This document shows, one piece after another, positions 1-10,891 of a stretch of 64,000 nt of DNA (position 1 is the stretch's first letter; each line of letters begins with the position of its first letter). Below the pieces are notes generated by a model. The model saw only the letters and a list, made by a program, of their open reading frames with translations, had not been told where the DNA came from and made no database searches. Both the position numbers and the translations under genes were made by a program. This stretch comes from Tribonema minus. Its lineage: Eukaryota > Sar > Xanthophyceae > Tribonematales > Tribonemataceae. The stretch covers positions 372,001-436,000 of the forward strand of contig JAFCMP010000554.1 of assembly GCA_017506865.1 (NCBI GenBank). Reading direction: 5' to 3'.

Positions 1-2215
1 GGACATGGCCCAAAGCTGTTGTCATCTCAACAGAAGCGGCGCCACAAGTGCAGGTCACCATGCCAATCCTTGACAATGCCACATTGCATTGTGTCATTGC
101 ATTGATGAATAAACACCTTCACAACGCTGCATTGCCATATGTACGCTTACCAATGAGGTTATGACCACAAGCCGCTCCAGCTCAGCGCTTGCAACCGAGC
201 GCGTCATGCGGCCAGACACCAGGTCCCGCACTATGAGGACATGCGTCAATGAGTCAAATGCCTGACAGAGGCAATCGCACGTTGTGGGTAAAAGGACATG
301 AGATCAGTTTGTGATGCCAAACAGCGTATTCGGTGTCTGCTTGCAATGCTGTGCAGTGTGGCGAAGCACATCTTAAATGGACAAGACCATTGAAGGCACG
401 CAATCTTTGGTCACAGTCGGCCAGGTATCGCCACGGCCAAGCCGCGCAGCACACGATTATGCTGACCAAGTAAGCCAGCCTAAAAGCCGCATTGATGCTG
501 CTGCGTGTTGCAGCCCACGATATGCAGCATTTGCAGACACAGAGCAAATACATCTACAATGTCTGATCATAAGCGTTTGAGGGTCACCAATCACATCCTC
601 AAATATGGCATCGTACCCCCGTCCACAGTATCACAACAGGAGCTGACATGTATTGCTGCACAAGCAGGCGTCTTGCGGCGGCGTGCTGTGGACTGTTCGC
701 TGGCTGCAGCTATGCGCTTGTAGCTGTACACCGCCATTCACCGCTGCCAGGTTTCATACGCAGTGCGACAGCTGTCTTGCCTGTAGTGCGAAGCGCTTGG
801 CACTGATCATCAGATCCGCCAGCGACCGCAGGTGCCAGTGGTCGATCAGTAGCCGCATGATGCCCAAGGTTGGTGACCATCCCCGCTGTGCGTCGATGCT
901 GACCTGCAGCAACATGAAGCAACAACAAGCCATAGCAGAAAGCGTGAAGACTTGACGACTGAATGAGATCCAGCAGGTGCTCTGTTTTAGTGTTGTTGTT
1001 ACTGGACAGTGAAAGTGAAAGAGGCGGCTTTGAGGTTGCTGTTTGCCACATGCTGCATGGCATGCAGAGCAATTTAGGATCAAGGTATTGCGGCACGCTG
1101 AAGGAGGACAGCTGCATGGATGTATGGATGTGTGCATGGTAGCCCAACTACTATATGCTCATCAGCTGATTAAAACGCATGCAGCAACATGCTTCTCGCC
1201 AACGCTAGGCTGCCAAAAGCAAGCGTACACATCCGCTGGTGGCTTGATCAGAACCTCTGCGAGTGAAGCATGCACAAAGGCCGAGATGGTCAAGCCATGC
1301 CACTATCACACAGCGGCACTTGCATCACAGTGTGTCTATGTGACGGAGCCATGTAATAGCATGCGTCTCGTTGCCATATGACCTGCAACAACAATTGATG
1401 ACATTAACATCATATGACACGCGATGCAAAGCCTCACCAGAATGATCTTGCCCAGATGATAGACGCAGCTAACTGCAATCATGTTGCTGGTCAAGGGTGC
1501 TGTGTAGGGCAACGCCGCCAGCATAGACAGAATCTCTCGCAGCCAATATGCGCCCAGCACGCCTGCATTGAGCCAGCACACGAACGCTTCATTAATAAAG
1601 GCTCTTGAATGCCACATGTCTGCACACGCAGCAGACTGTGAACACACACACCAGGTGTGAAGGTGGGGAACTCATGTGGTCGGGCGACGCTGACCAAATG
1701 TAGACTAAGTTAATTGGTCAGTAGGCTCATCGTCAGCACCATAACCATCTACTGCAGCACAATCACATGCTGAAGACGTCCATTATGGCACAGCACGCAC
1801 CTGCAATCACCCAGTACTGTCGCTTTTTCAAAAGCGAGATCCCATAGCCCCGGTCTAGCCTCTGACAAAGAGGATTGAGAAGCACGTTCAGATGTTGCAG
1901 CATCACCCACACCTCGTGCACCAGCAGCAGCGCTACCAGCCTCTGTAGTGTGCCGTCCTGTGCGTGCCAGCGCCAGCCCGGCTCCCCATGCTCATCTTTT
2001 TCATCGTCCGCTGCATCGCTATCACCATCCAATCGCTGTTGAAGCTTGTCGATCATTTGTTGGACGGAAGCTTCCAGCGTCTGCACCTTCTGTGACACCA
2101 GCTCCACTTGAGCCGCTAACGATTCTGAGGTGCGTGCAGCTTGTGGATATGGATCTGCAGCGGCCCAGCATGGCGCAGATGCTGCAGCGACCACCAGCAG
2201 TGCTCGCAAAATCAT
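1..2215 (-). CDS. Unrecognised secreted/membrane protein with coiled coil (partial)
   Basis: I do not recognise this protein. The start ATG is at 2215. The first 18 or so residues look like a signal peptide or anchor (Ala/Leu-rich, then CWAAAD). A coiled coil follows at about residues 27-65, then an acidic stretch. Proposed exons on the minus strand are 1801-2215, 1474-1619, 781-903, about 360-553, 151-261 and a fragment at 1-15, so the gene continues past the left edge. Phases agree across the first three exons and at 151-261. The 3' end of the exon near 360 is unresolved. The exon at 781-903 seems to use a GC donor (CAG|GCAAGA); a GT donor slightly downstream is an alternative. Exon 4 holds one strongly hydrophobic span (LAYLVSIIVCCAAW). 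It is divergent from the SDR gene. Confidence 0.5.
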
Positions 2216-2305
2216 TGGCGCAGTCAGCTCAAAACCTCAACACCGCATCGCAACGTCAAGTGACAGTTCAACTTCCTCAGTTGAAGTTGTCATGTTTTTC
2301 AGTAC
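2216..2305. promoter_or_regulatory. Shared divergent promoter region, 90 bp
   Basis: Only 90 bp separate the ATG of the minus-strand gene (2215) from the first ATG of the SDR gene (2306). The two 5' leaders must therefore be very short, or the SDR start is one of the later in-frame ATGs at 2345 or 2375. I see no clear TATA box. The role is inferred from geometry only. Confidence 0.4.
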
Positions 2306-4985
2306 ATGTCAGTAGTACGTTGTGTGTGCATAAAGAGTCTTGCCATGTATGTCCGGCGAGGAGATGCGCTGCCAATGGCATTGCCGGTGATAGTGCTGAT
2401 GGCTTTCATAGGCTTTGCTTCCAGCTTTCGACTAGCCAATCCGCCGTCGTCGACTAGGACTTGGACAGCACTGCGAATGTCCTCAACAGAGGACGTGCAG
2501 CAATCACGGGCAGTGGCAAAGGGTGATGTGATTGCTGTTTGCGGCGCAACGGGTGGCGTTGGAGCTGGTGTTGTCAAGCGGTGAGCAAACACATGGCAAT
2601 TTGAACCTATGAGATCGCACAAGCATGTTGACATCATACCGTGTTGCGCTTCAAGCATCTATAGCTTTATCGCCAGTCTATGCACGTACTGCGGCCATGC
2701 TAGAAGACCCGTCAAGCTGCATTTGTGCTCTCAGCTAGTATGTAGTTTTGGCGCTTTCAACAACACAAACAACACTGCTGTCGAACCTTTGTTGACAAGT
2801 GTTTGTTCGGCAGCAAAGCCTTTGTGTGCACACAATATGAAGGTTCCAGCAGAGCAAGCACCCGATATACACTGCAAGCATGCCGCTCCTCAGGGCTTGG
2901 ACACTTGCCGCAGACAGAATGTCTTAGGAAACCTCATATAGCCTACGCCACAAGGCCGTCGCAAAGCACTGCAGAGGCTAGAGCGTCGCAATCAGCATAC
3001 CTCTCTTTTAGCGGCTCGTGCGCTGTGCCACTACTTCATTTTTGAGAGATAGAACCAGAAACGCTCAAGTTTGAAGGAAAAAACGACGTGTGTACTTGGC
3101 CAAATGCTGTAGTTGATGCAGTAGCCCCTGTGTCGGATCACCAAGTGTCCACACGACCTGAGCCATAATACACAAAACACCACCAAAGTATGGGGGGAAA
3201 GTATGATGCGCGTATATTTGCCAAATGCAGCAGTTGGTGCAGTAGCCGTAGCCGCTGTTTCTCATAACCGCACATCAGTGTACCTGGCACCAATGCGCGC
3301 CAAATCCCAGGACCCCACAATGCTCACACAGTCAGAGTCACAGCACAGACACACGAGGTTAGAAGCCTTCATTAGAGGCATCAAGACCAGGAGTCTCTTG
3401 GAGGCTATCTTATACATTTGCAAGTGTGGCACTCAATGCCTGCCTCGCGGTTCACCGCGTGCTACACATGAAAGCTACGTCAACTGCCTCATCAGCGCAG
3501 ACTGAGCTTTTGTGCACAGAGAAGTTGAAAAGCTCATGCGCGGTTTTGCAACCTCTGGTTCCGGCATTCTAACAGTGCACCGACTGTCGAGGTCAGCTGA
3601 CGCATGTGCAGGGACATGCAAACATTCAACATCAGGTCCATCTGCTGATATTTCGGCATTGCGGGAGACTTGACTGACAGGATCCCATGCATTGTAAATC
3701 CGTCATGAGAAAGCTTCCGAGCTCACCAGGCAGCAACCGCGAAGATGCGGACCACAAGCATCCCTGATGTGCTTCTCAGCGTGATTGCTGCAAATTTTGC
3801 CCATGTTCTGAAGCAGCAATGCACGCAGTATGATAGCAAGTGCACCTTCGTTGTAAGCAAGAGTTGGCGCACAGTGCCAGCTCTCACCAAAATTAGTACT
3901 TCAAGTAGGATGCTGAACCTCTCAGTTTCTCGGATGTGATGGCAGCATCTGCTACCTGATGCGCACAGAATGCTGCATCCCAAACATCCGTGCTGTATAC
4001 ATGCATACCCTCAAAGCTAAGTTCGGCATGGTAGGACAAGATCACCAGCACAACACTGGTGCACCCCACTGCACAAAACAAATATCAGCGGTGCGGTTGC
4101 ATAGCAGGCTGACAGGGACTCGCTACGCAACCCAACTCATGTGTGACAAGCCGCAAGACATCCAAAGCACAGTGCAGCGCTCACAAGTGATGCTGCATAA
4201 CTGTAACGAGAGTGTCTTTCATTTGCTGCTGCGCACCCCGCACCGCCAGGCTAGCCGCGACAGGGGACTACAAAGTCAGGGCCATCGTGCGCAGCACAGC
4301 ACGGGCGGCGACCCGCTTCGCCGACGTGCCCAATAGCGACGCCCTAGAACTGGTGGAGGCAGACATCAGGGACCCGCAGGGGATCGCGGCAGCGCTCGAG
4401 GGCGCGCACGCCGTCGTCTGCTGCACCGGCACGACCGCGTTCCCCAGCAAGGCGTGGCAGGGCGGCAACACGCCCTTCGAGGTGGACTACGTGGCGCTGA
4501 AGAACGTGCTGACCGGCGCCACGGGGCAGCGCGGCGCGCGCCTCAAGCGCTTCGTCCACCTGAGCTCGATCGGCGTGACGCGCAGGGCGTCGCTGCCCTT
4601 CAGCATCCTCAACGCTTTCGGGGTACTGGACGCGCTAGCCATGGGCGAGGAGGCGCTGATAACTGAGGCGCAGGAGGCGGGGTTCGACTACGCGATCGTG
4701 CGGCCGGGGCAGCTCATCGACGACGACGAGGAGATAGACGTCAATAAGCCGTCAGGCGTGCAGGCGCTGCTGCTGGGGCTGGTGAAGCCGCGCGCGGTGC
4801 TGCAGGCCGTTGCGCTCGCGCGCGGGGACGCGGCGGTGGGGGACATCAGCCGGGGGGGCGCTGCGGAGGTGCTGTGCCAGGCGCTGCTGCAGCGAGGCGC
4901 TTCGAATCAGGCGTTCACGGCCATTGCGCAGGCGGGACCGCCGCCGACGCAGGCGCAGTGGGACGCGCTTTTCGCGGCGTTGTGA
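2306..4985 (+). CDS. Plastid-type atypical SDR, NAD(P)-binding
   Basis: Two exons, 2306-2580 and 4250-4985, flank a 1,669-bp intron (donor GTGAGC, acceptor CGCCAG). The split codon joins VVKR to LAATGDYKV exactly across the Rossmann turn. The product is about 336 residues. Residues 1-70 are hydrophobic then Ser/Thr-rich, as in a plastid transit peptide, and ATGs at 2345 and 2375 are possible starts. The nucleotide-binding motif GATGGVG lies at about residues 80-86. Later motifs CCTGTTAFPSK, VHLSSIGVT and IVRPGQL match the plant At4g31530 group of atypical SDRs (NmrA/TIC62-like), which are plastid proteins. The substrate is not known. Exon 2 is clearly GC-richer than its surroundings. The gene converges with the minus-strand gene ending at 5258. 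Confidence 0.86.
3089..3249 (+). repeat. Degenerate 40-bp direct repeat in SDR intron
   Basis: Two similar 40-bp segments lie about 120 bp apart at 3089-3128 and 3209-3249. They share the core GCCAAATGC and the tail GATGCAGTAGCC / GGTGCAGTAGCC. No coding signal supports them. They look like a diverged local duplication inside the intron. Confidence 0.45.
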
Positions 4986-4990
4986 CAGCG

Positions 4991-5116
4991 GCGCCAAACA
5001 CATTTACAGCCTCTTATGTGATGTCGTGCATGCCAGGCAACACGCCGGTGCTGGCGCCAAACACGTTTACAGCCTCTTGTGTGGTGCCGTGTTTGCAGGG
5101 CAATGAGTCGGTGTTG
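4991..5116 (+). repeat. 63-bp tandem duplication in SDR 3' region
   Basis: Two imperfect 63-bp copies (4991-5053 and 5054-5116) each begin GCGCCAAACAC. They start 6 bp after the SDR stop codon, so they should lie in its 3' UTR. Divergence is concentrated in the second half of the unit. Confidence 0.75.
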
Positions 5117-5257
5117 GCGCGCCTGCCTCGTGTGCACGTCTGGCTGTGTCGATGGCTGTCAGCGCGCCGCTTGTTGCTGTCTGATGACGCATGGGCCTGC
5201 AAGCTGGCCTCGCATATGGCACACTACTGCATGTGGTTGAAGAGTCTGCAGCAGTGC

Positions 5258-7560
5258 TCAGGTGTACTGGTCGACCTCTGCTTGAAGAACGCATCCGTCA
5301 AAAGGGATGCGCATGGGCAGCTTGTCGGTGTGGCCGCTCTTGCCCAGAGGGCCTATCTGCTCCCCGGTGATCTTGTACTCAATGTAGTTCATCTGCCATC
5401 ATCACACAAAAGACACAGAACAAAAGCAAATCAGCAGCAGCAACTTCCTAGAGTACATGTCAGTGCCATTGGGGCGATGGTGGCTCGGACATAATTCAAT
5501 ACGAGGCAATTGACACAATGCTCTAGATGCAGCAGCGATGAACATCCCTGTGCACCTCAAATACGTTGCCCATGGCAGATGATCACCATCTGTGGCATGT
5601 AGCAGACCAAGTGATTAGTTGTGGCTTGTGCTGGCTCAAAACATACACCACTGCAGTCAATGTGCAAACTGATGTATGCATTTCTTGACGCTCATTTTGC
5701 GCATGCACTGCACATATGTATCATACACACCCACTGATGACCCCTGCTGTTTCAGTAGCTTCAGCCATCCCCCACAATTGCCTCGTTGCACACAGTCAAA
5801 CTGCCAAACATTGCAGACAATATGAATTCATTGACAGCTCCTGCACCGAGCACACAGAACACCTCAATGTGGCAATGAAGCACTCACCGCATGCACCATA
5901 CTCTCAAAGGGATGTCGTGTGATGCTCCACTTCCCGCCTTCCAATTGAAACCACGAATCTCTAAACACGTCCACGCCAGTCAGCACCGTCCGCAAGAGCT
6001 GCCCCTCTGGCACGCCATATGTCGGCAGTACACTGGCAACAGGTTGCAATACAAGGGGATAAGATCAACACTTGGCAATGCAGAGGGTGAAGGCATGCGA
6101 CCGCAGAGGCGACAATCCGTCCAGTTGAGACATGTGTGCTCCGGCAGAAGTCCAGCGAAACATGTGAATCTGCCTTCAGTCCCCGCCAACATATACTTCA
6201 AAAGTATGCTGTTTTTTTTTCTCAAGCAACATACTACACATACTTGCATTGCCATCCAATCATGTATGCATCCTTGCATCACGGCACATGTTACATGACA
6301 ACTACATTCTTGCGCCAACCAACTGCTTTTTCCACCAGTCACTTGCTCTCTTGCCAATAAAACAAAATTCATTCAGCAGTACACTTGCAGCACCAATTCA
6401 GTGACAATATGTGATTGTTGTCAATACACCACAGAGAGCTGTCTCAAAACCGAAGCCTCAGAAGAGTCAGCAACTGAAAGTTCTGAGAGAATACTCAAGT
6501 ATGTCCCTAGGCGGGGCATCGTTTGACTCACAATTATACTGCACCTGTACATAGAGGTAATTGAGATACAAGACCAGTACGACAGTGTTAACATACAGAG
6601 GAGGCCACGGCAATAAGAGTAACTTCGCGTGGCGCTTCACATTAAAAATGTGCATGCGATGCACGTGCAACACTGCACGACCCCGACAGTCAGGTTACCT
6701 GTAGTGGCTGCTGGTCCTTTTGTACGCATCCTGCATGCGCTGGAACCATCTGTAGTACCAGCCGCCGTCTCCGTCGACCACCACATTAGCACCGCGCAGA
6801 ATCTCTGCGACTGTGCCAGCAGATTCGTCACACACACGCAAGACACGGTGGCCCTGCGAGCAACGCAGCGGTATGTTCATGTAAGCTCAGCATTTGAATA
6901 CTGTAGCAGATCTGACGAACGAATGTTTGTGCTGGCTGCAAAGGATGATAATTTACTGCTGACATGGTGCGATGTGGTTGCCACAATGTCTGTGCTGACT
7001 GATCTAAGCGGTCCATGACAGCAGTGCCAACACCAGAGACAAGTGCAATGACTTGTGCTGGAGCTAACATTCTGCTTGAAGTGTTGTGCACAATACGGCA
7101 GCAGCTCAAAACCGCAATGACACGTGACTCATCCGGGCGATTGCATTAGAGATACAATGCAGATATTGACATGACTCACGAAGCAAAAGGCGACCAGGTC
7201 ATTGTGCACCGTTTCCGGATGAGTCCTATTCAGCTGCAGATGATGATGCCATAGGGGGAAAAACTGCCCAAGCTGCCAGTGACACACTTACAGGCACTGC
7301 ATCTTGCTGCCAACCGTTCAGGGGTTTTGACTGGTATCTCATATTTTACAGCGGCGATATAGGCATGCAAGCCCAGCTACCCAGTACTTACATGTGGATT
7401 ATGTTTGTGTTAACCGCGTGACATCGCACGCAGGCCTCAACTCACCGGCAGATGCCCCGCTAGCTGTGTAGCAGATTCTGGCAGCTGGAACGGACACACG
7501 CACTTGCAGATCCGCACCATAAGGGTCCCCAGCAGTTGGAGCTCCTCTGCGCGGTGGCAT
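5258..7560 (-). CDS. Unrecognised conserved-looking multi-exon protein
   Basis: I do not recognise the family. Clear exons on the minus strand are 7446-7560 (ATG at 7560, ends in phase 1 before GTGAGT), 6699-6853 (phase 0 to 2), 5888-6032 (phase 2 to 0) and 5258-5392 (to the stop TGA). The last three join in phase. A connecting exon between 7446 and 6853 is needed for phase but was not found. Visible motifs include VVVDGDGGWYYRWFQRMQDAY, then VLPTYGVPEG and SWFQLEGGKW, ending in LPMRIPFDGCVLQAEVDQYT. The Trp/Tyr-rich soluble-looking sequence and clean splice sites argue for a real protein. A hydrophobic ORF at 6540-6650 on the same strand could be an extra exon, but the other exons join without it. 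Confidence 0.6.
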
Positions 7561-7981
7561 TGCGGAAGCAAATGCCACTTCAGAAGAAATAGCTACAGTA
7601 TGATAGATTGTGTAGTTGAAGCGCTCACACATGTACAGCGCATTCAACTAAGCATGTCCAGCAAGAATGGCTATTTAACATGACAAACCAGCCAATGACT
7701 CATGATCTACAAACGCCAGAACGCTGGCATGATTCCATGGTGATGGTGCACGCCATCACTTCACTGTAGCTAGGCACCGCAAAACCATGCACATCAGTGT
7801 GTATACAATTGTTGTTTTGGCCTGCAATGGGTGCAGACATGCGGAAGTAGAGCCTGCAGCATACATTGTGATGGTATAGACTACTGTGTGGTGAGGAAGT
7901 AGTGACATGCGAAATGATCAAGAAGACGCCCTTCAAGATTGCCTTGTGAATTGTGGTGGACCCAAAGTGAGTGTATGCTGG

Positions 7982-10395
7982 TCAGCACAGTGACAGGATG
8001 CATATGATCAAAGAGCAGCTTCTGTGACTTGCTTGTTGCATGTCAAGAAACATGACGAGAACCTGCTCAAGAAGGGCAGCAGCAGCAGTGCACAGCGCAC
8101 CTTCTGCCAAGCTGAGACCATATGTCTTTGCCTTGGCGGCACTGAGGGTGTATAGGAGGGGGCAAGAGCTGTGCAGCGTGGGCGGATGGTCAGACCAGGT
8201 GTCCACCATGACCCCAGTCTCCACTGGATGAATGGGCGACTCCTGAAGGAAGAGGAGCAGCTGCACATACGGTGGTACAGACAGAGGTACGACAGCGTGA
8301 GCACCATGCAAGCATACGCCATATGCTTCAGTGTTCACTTGTGGGTGAGCGCAAGTGGAATGCACTTGGCGCGTGCAACACAGCATGTGCAGGCAATGGT
8401 CTTGAAACTAATGTACTGCAGTTGTGCACAAATGCATGCCTCGTATTGATGGTTCAAGCCAGACATGTGATACATGCATCATTGAATGTATCCTGCGATT
8501 GGCAACCAGCGATACGGCTCTCTACTTGTGTAAACATGCACAGGACAATGAAGTCTGCAGCAAAGGTGACATTGGCCCAACAATACACAAACAGACAATT
8601 GAGCACGTGATGCTGTGCGCAGCGGAATCATCCACCACAGTGCAGCATGACTTGTTTACAACAAGATCTACTTGCACGTCAGGGTGATTTTGTGATTATT
8701 TGCATACATCAGCCAGCCCGCGCCCAGATCACATGCAGTGCGCTGCACATCGCCCTTGTCTTCACAACAGAAGTGTCCACAATGTATGTACACCTGACGC
8801 AGGTGTTTGAGAGAGTACCTATATACCTGGCATGGTATCACATGACACTCGACAAGCAATGAGGCACACCGCAAGCTATTGCCAGCGCCCATCGAGTCCT
8901 GTCGCACTGGCATGAGAATGTTAAACCGAGTCATGAGCATATGAAACCCATTGAGTGATCGCATGAAGATCCTTGCTTTTCTTAATCGAAGTGGAGTCAA
9001 TAAAAATCACGCAGCGTTTGGCTCTGAACAGATGAAACCTTTTTGAAACCAAAACTTAAGTTTTTGAAAAGGATCTATGTCGAAATTCTTGGATGAATCT
9101 TCATTTTATCCAGCTCACCTGTTCGCGCCGTTCATCACTGTGCAATCGGTCCACGGCAATCCAGAGCCACAGCAGCAGGATCACTAAGAGCGTAAGCACA
9201 CAGCACCCCCTGCAAACGCTCTTGGCGCTGCACGTGTTCCCTTCGCACAGCCGCCGCCTCGGTGTGTCCCTGTATGCGCCGGCAGCAACACCATCGATGT
9301 GGGACATCATGTGATTTGGCAGTTTTGTATTGGTGATGGTGTGTTCAGTGAGTACAGCAGCAGCAGCAGCAGCGTGTCTATACAGCAAGCGATTGTGAAA
9401 TGTCCAGTCATGCACAGAAGCAGATGCACTCTGAGCATGAGTGAGAGGTTGCAACACGGCAGCGCTTTTGTGTCAACGCTGAGCTCAACGGGGTCTGGTC
9501 ATCATATTCACGAGTCATCACCGCTGACAGCGTCCATGTAGCAAATGGTAATCACACAAAAAGAGCCGAGACAATCGCACAGGCGAACATCACGGCTGGA
9601 TAGGGCCAACACCACAGTGGCAGGTTCTCAATGGCCTTGCGCACTCGACTCATGTTGGCAATGAGCATGTCAAGCACTCATGAGTTTTTCGCGCTGAATG
9701 CAACAGCGAAAAAGACATAAGCACAGAAGCGCTTTTCATATAGACAAGAATACTGTTGTGAAGGTGAAGATTCATCTGTCCAAGCTGCCCTCGTAAAGCT
9801 GAACCATACCCGCCTCCGATTGCTTTAGCGCTGCACTATATACCATCCTTGACACCATCAGGATATGCACATTTTGCAACCAGGATCCACAAGTTTCTCA
9901 GGCACATGCATGGAAGGCGTGTATACACCAACTATATGATCTTCCATGATCACAGGCCTACATTCACAGGCCTGCCGGCATGTAAAGTGCTCTGTGTGCC
10001 CACACATCTCACTGCATCAAGTCAGGGGACTCCCATACTGAAACGCACTGGATATCAGTACGGCAGGCATAGCATTGACGTTGATACATGTGATATCCTG
10101 AGGTACGGCTAGCATCTGTGTCAGGATCGGTGACCGCATTCAAACGTGTGTCAGTCTCTCACCTCTGAATGCCGTCAAAGCGGGGCATGAACCGGGCAGT
10201 GGCATTCGGCTTGCTGCCCTTAGGGTCATAGAGTTCCTTCTCCAGATCGTCACTGCTCATGAAGGGTTTGCTCTCTTCATCCCCGCAGTCTGAGCTCTGC
10301 TTGTAGTCACTGCCTCCACGCTCCCTCACCGTCTCGCTCTGTCCGCGCTCTCGCAGCGGTGTGGGCTGCGACGCAGGCGCAGATATGTGAGGCAT
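7982..10395 (-). CDS. Putative two-span membrane protein, unrecognised
   Basis: Four exons join in phase on the minus strand: 10163-10395 (ATG at 10395), 9556-9648, 9119-9269 and 7982-8242 (to the stop). The product is about 245 residues. Residues 1-78 are polar and charged (QSETVRERGGSDYK; SSDDLEKELYDPKG). Two hydrophobic spans follow: PAVMFACAIVSALF from exon 2, and VLTLLVILLLWLWIAV from exon 3 after a Cys-rich loop (CEGNTCSAKSVCRGCC). The C-terminal exon is soluble. A short ORF at 8690-8790 follows a good acceptor and might be a further exon. No family was recognised. It is divergent from the LRR gene. Confidence 0.55.
9359..9373 (+). repeat. Short CAG microsatellite
   Basis: Five or six CAG units lie in an intron of the putative two-span membrane gene. 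They are non-coding in the proposed model. Confidence 0.7.
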
Positions 10396-10891
10396 TGCGA
10401 ATCAAAACCACCATTGTTAATGCGCTCCAAGTTTAGCATACTTGCAATTCGCCATCTACGTGAGATACTCAGCGAGTGCTGTTTCAAGTACCGAACCCCC
10501 CATAAAACATGATTCCCTCTAGAAGAACCAGTGATGGGCAGAACAACACTTGACTTACATTGCTTCCACAATTAAGGCTGCCCTGCAGGCGTCGCAGCCT
10601 GTCCTCGCCCGCCTGTTTGACCTCGGACATCTCGATCAAGCTCATCGTTCACGCCAGCGACGTCTTCACAGCCTCGCACTTCACTCCAGCAGCCGCGATG
10701 CGGCACAGGTCAGATAAGACGAGCAGCAGGCGACAGCAGCCTGCCCGCCGTCATGAGCATCGCTAAACACGTGCACGCTAGCTAGCGCGTTTCCTCGAGC
10801 CTCAACTCGTATGTGAAGTTTTAATGTTCGGTGGTGACGCGCCGTGCGGAAACGGTTGAACTTTGAACGCAGTTGGTGAAAACACTCAGGG
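10396..10891. promoter_or_regulatory. Divergent intergenic promoter region
   Basis: This 496-bp interval separates the ATG of the minus-strand membrane gene (10395) from the ATG of the LRR gene (10892). No supported exon lies in it. It must hold both 5' leaders and promoters. I see no clear core-promoter motif. Confidence 0.4.

Noticed and set aside
6530-6650. Hydrophobic exon in the gene at 5258-7560
   Set aside because: Two frames are open and donor/acceptor quality is poor. The flanking exons (6699-6853 and 5888-6032) join in phase without it.
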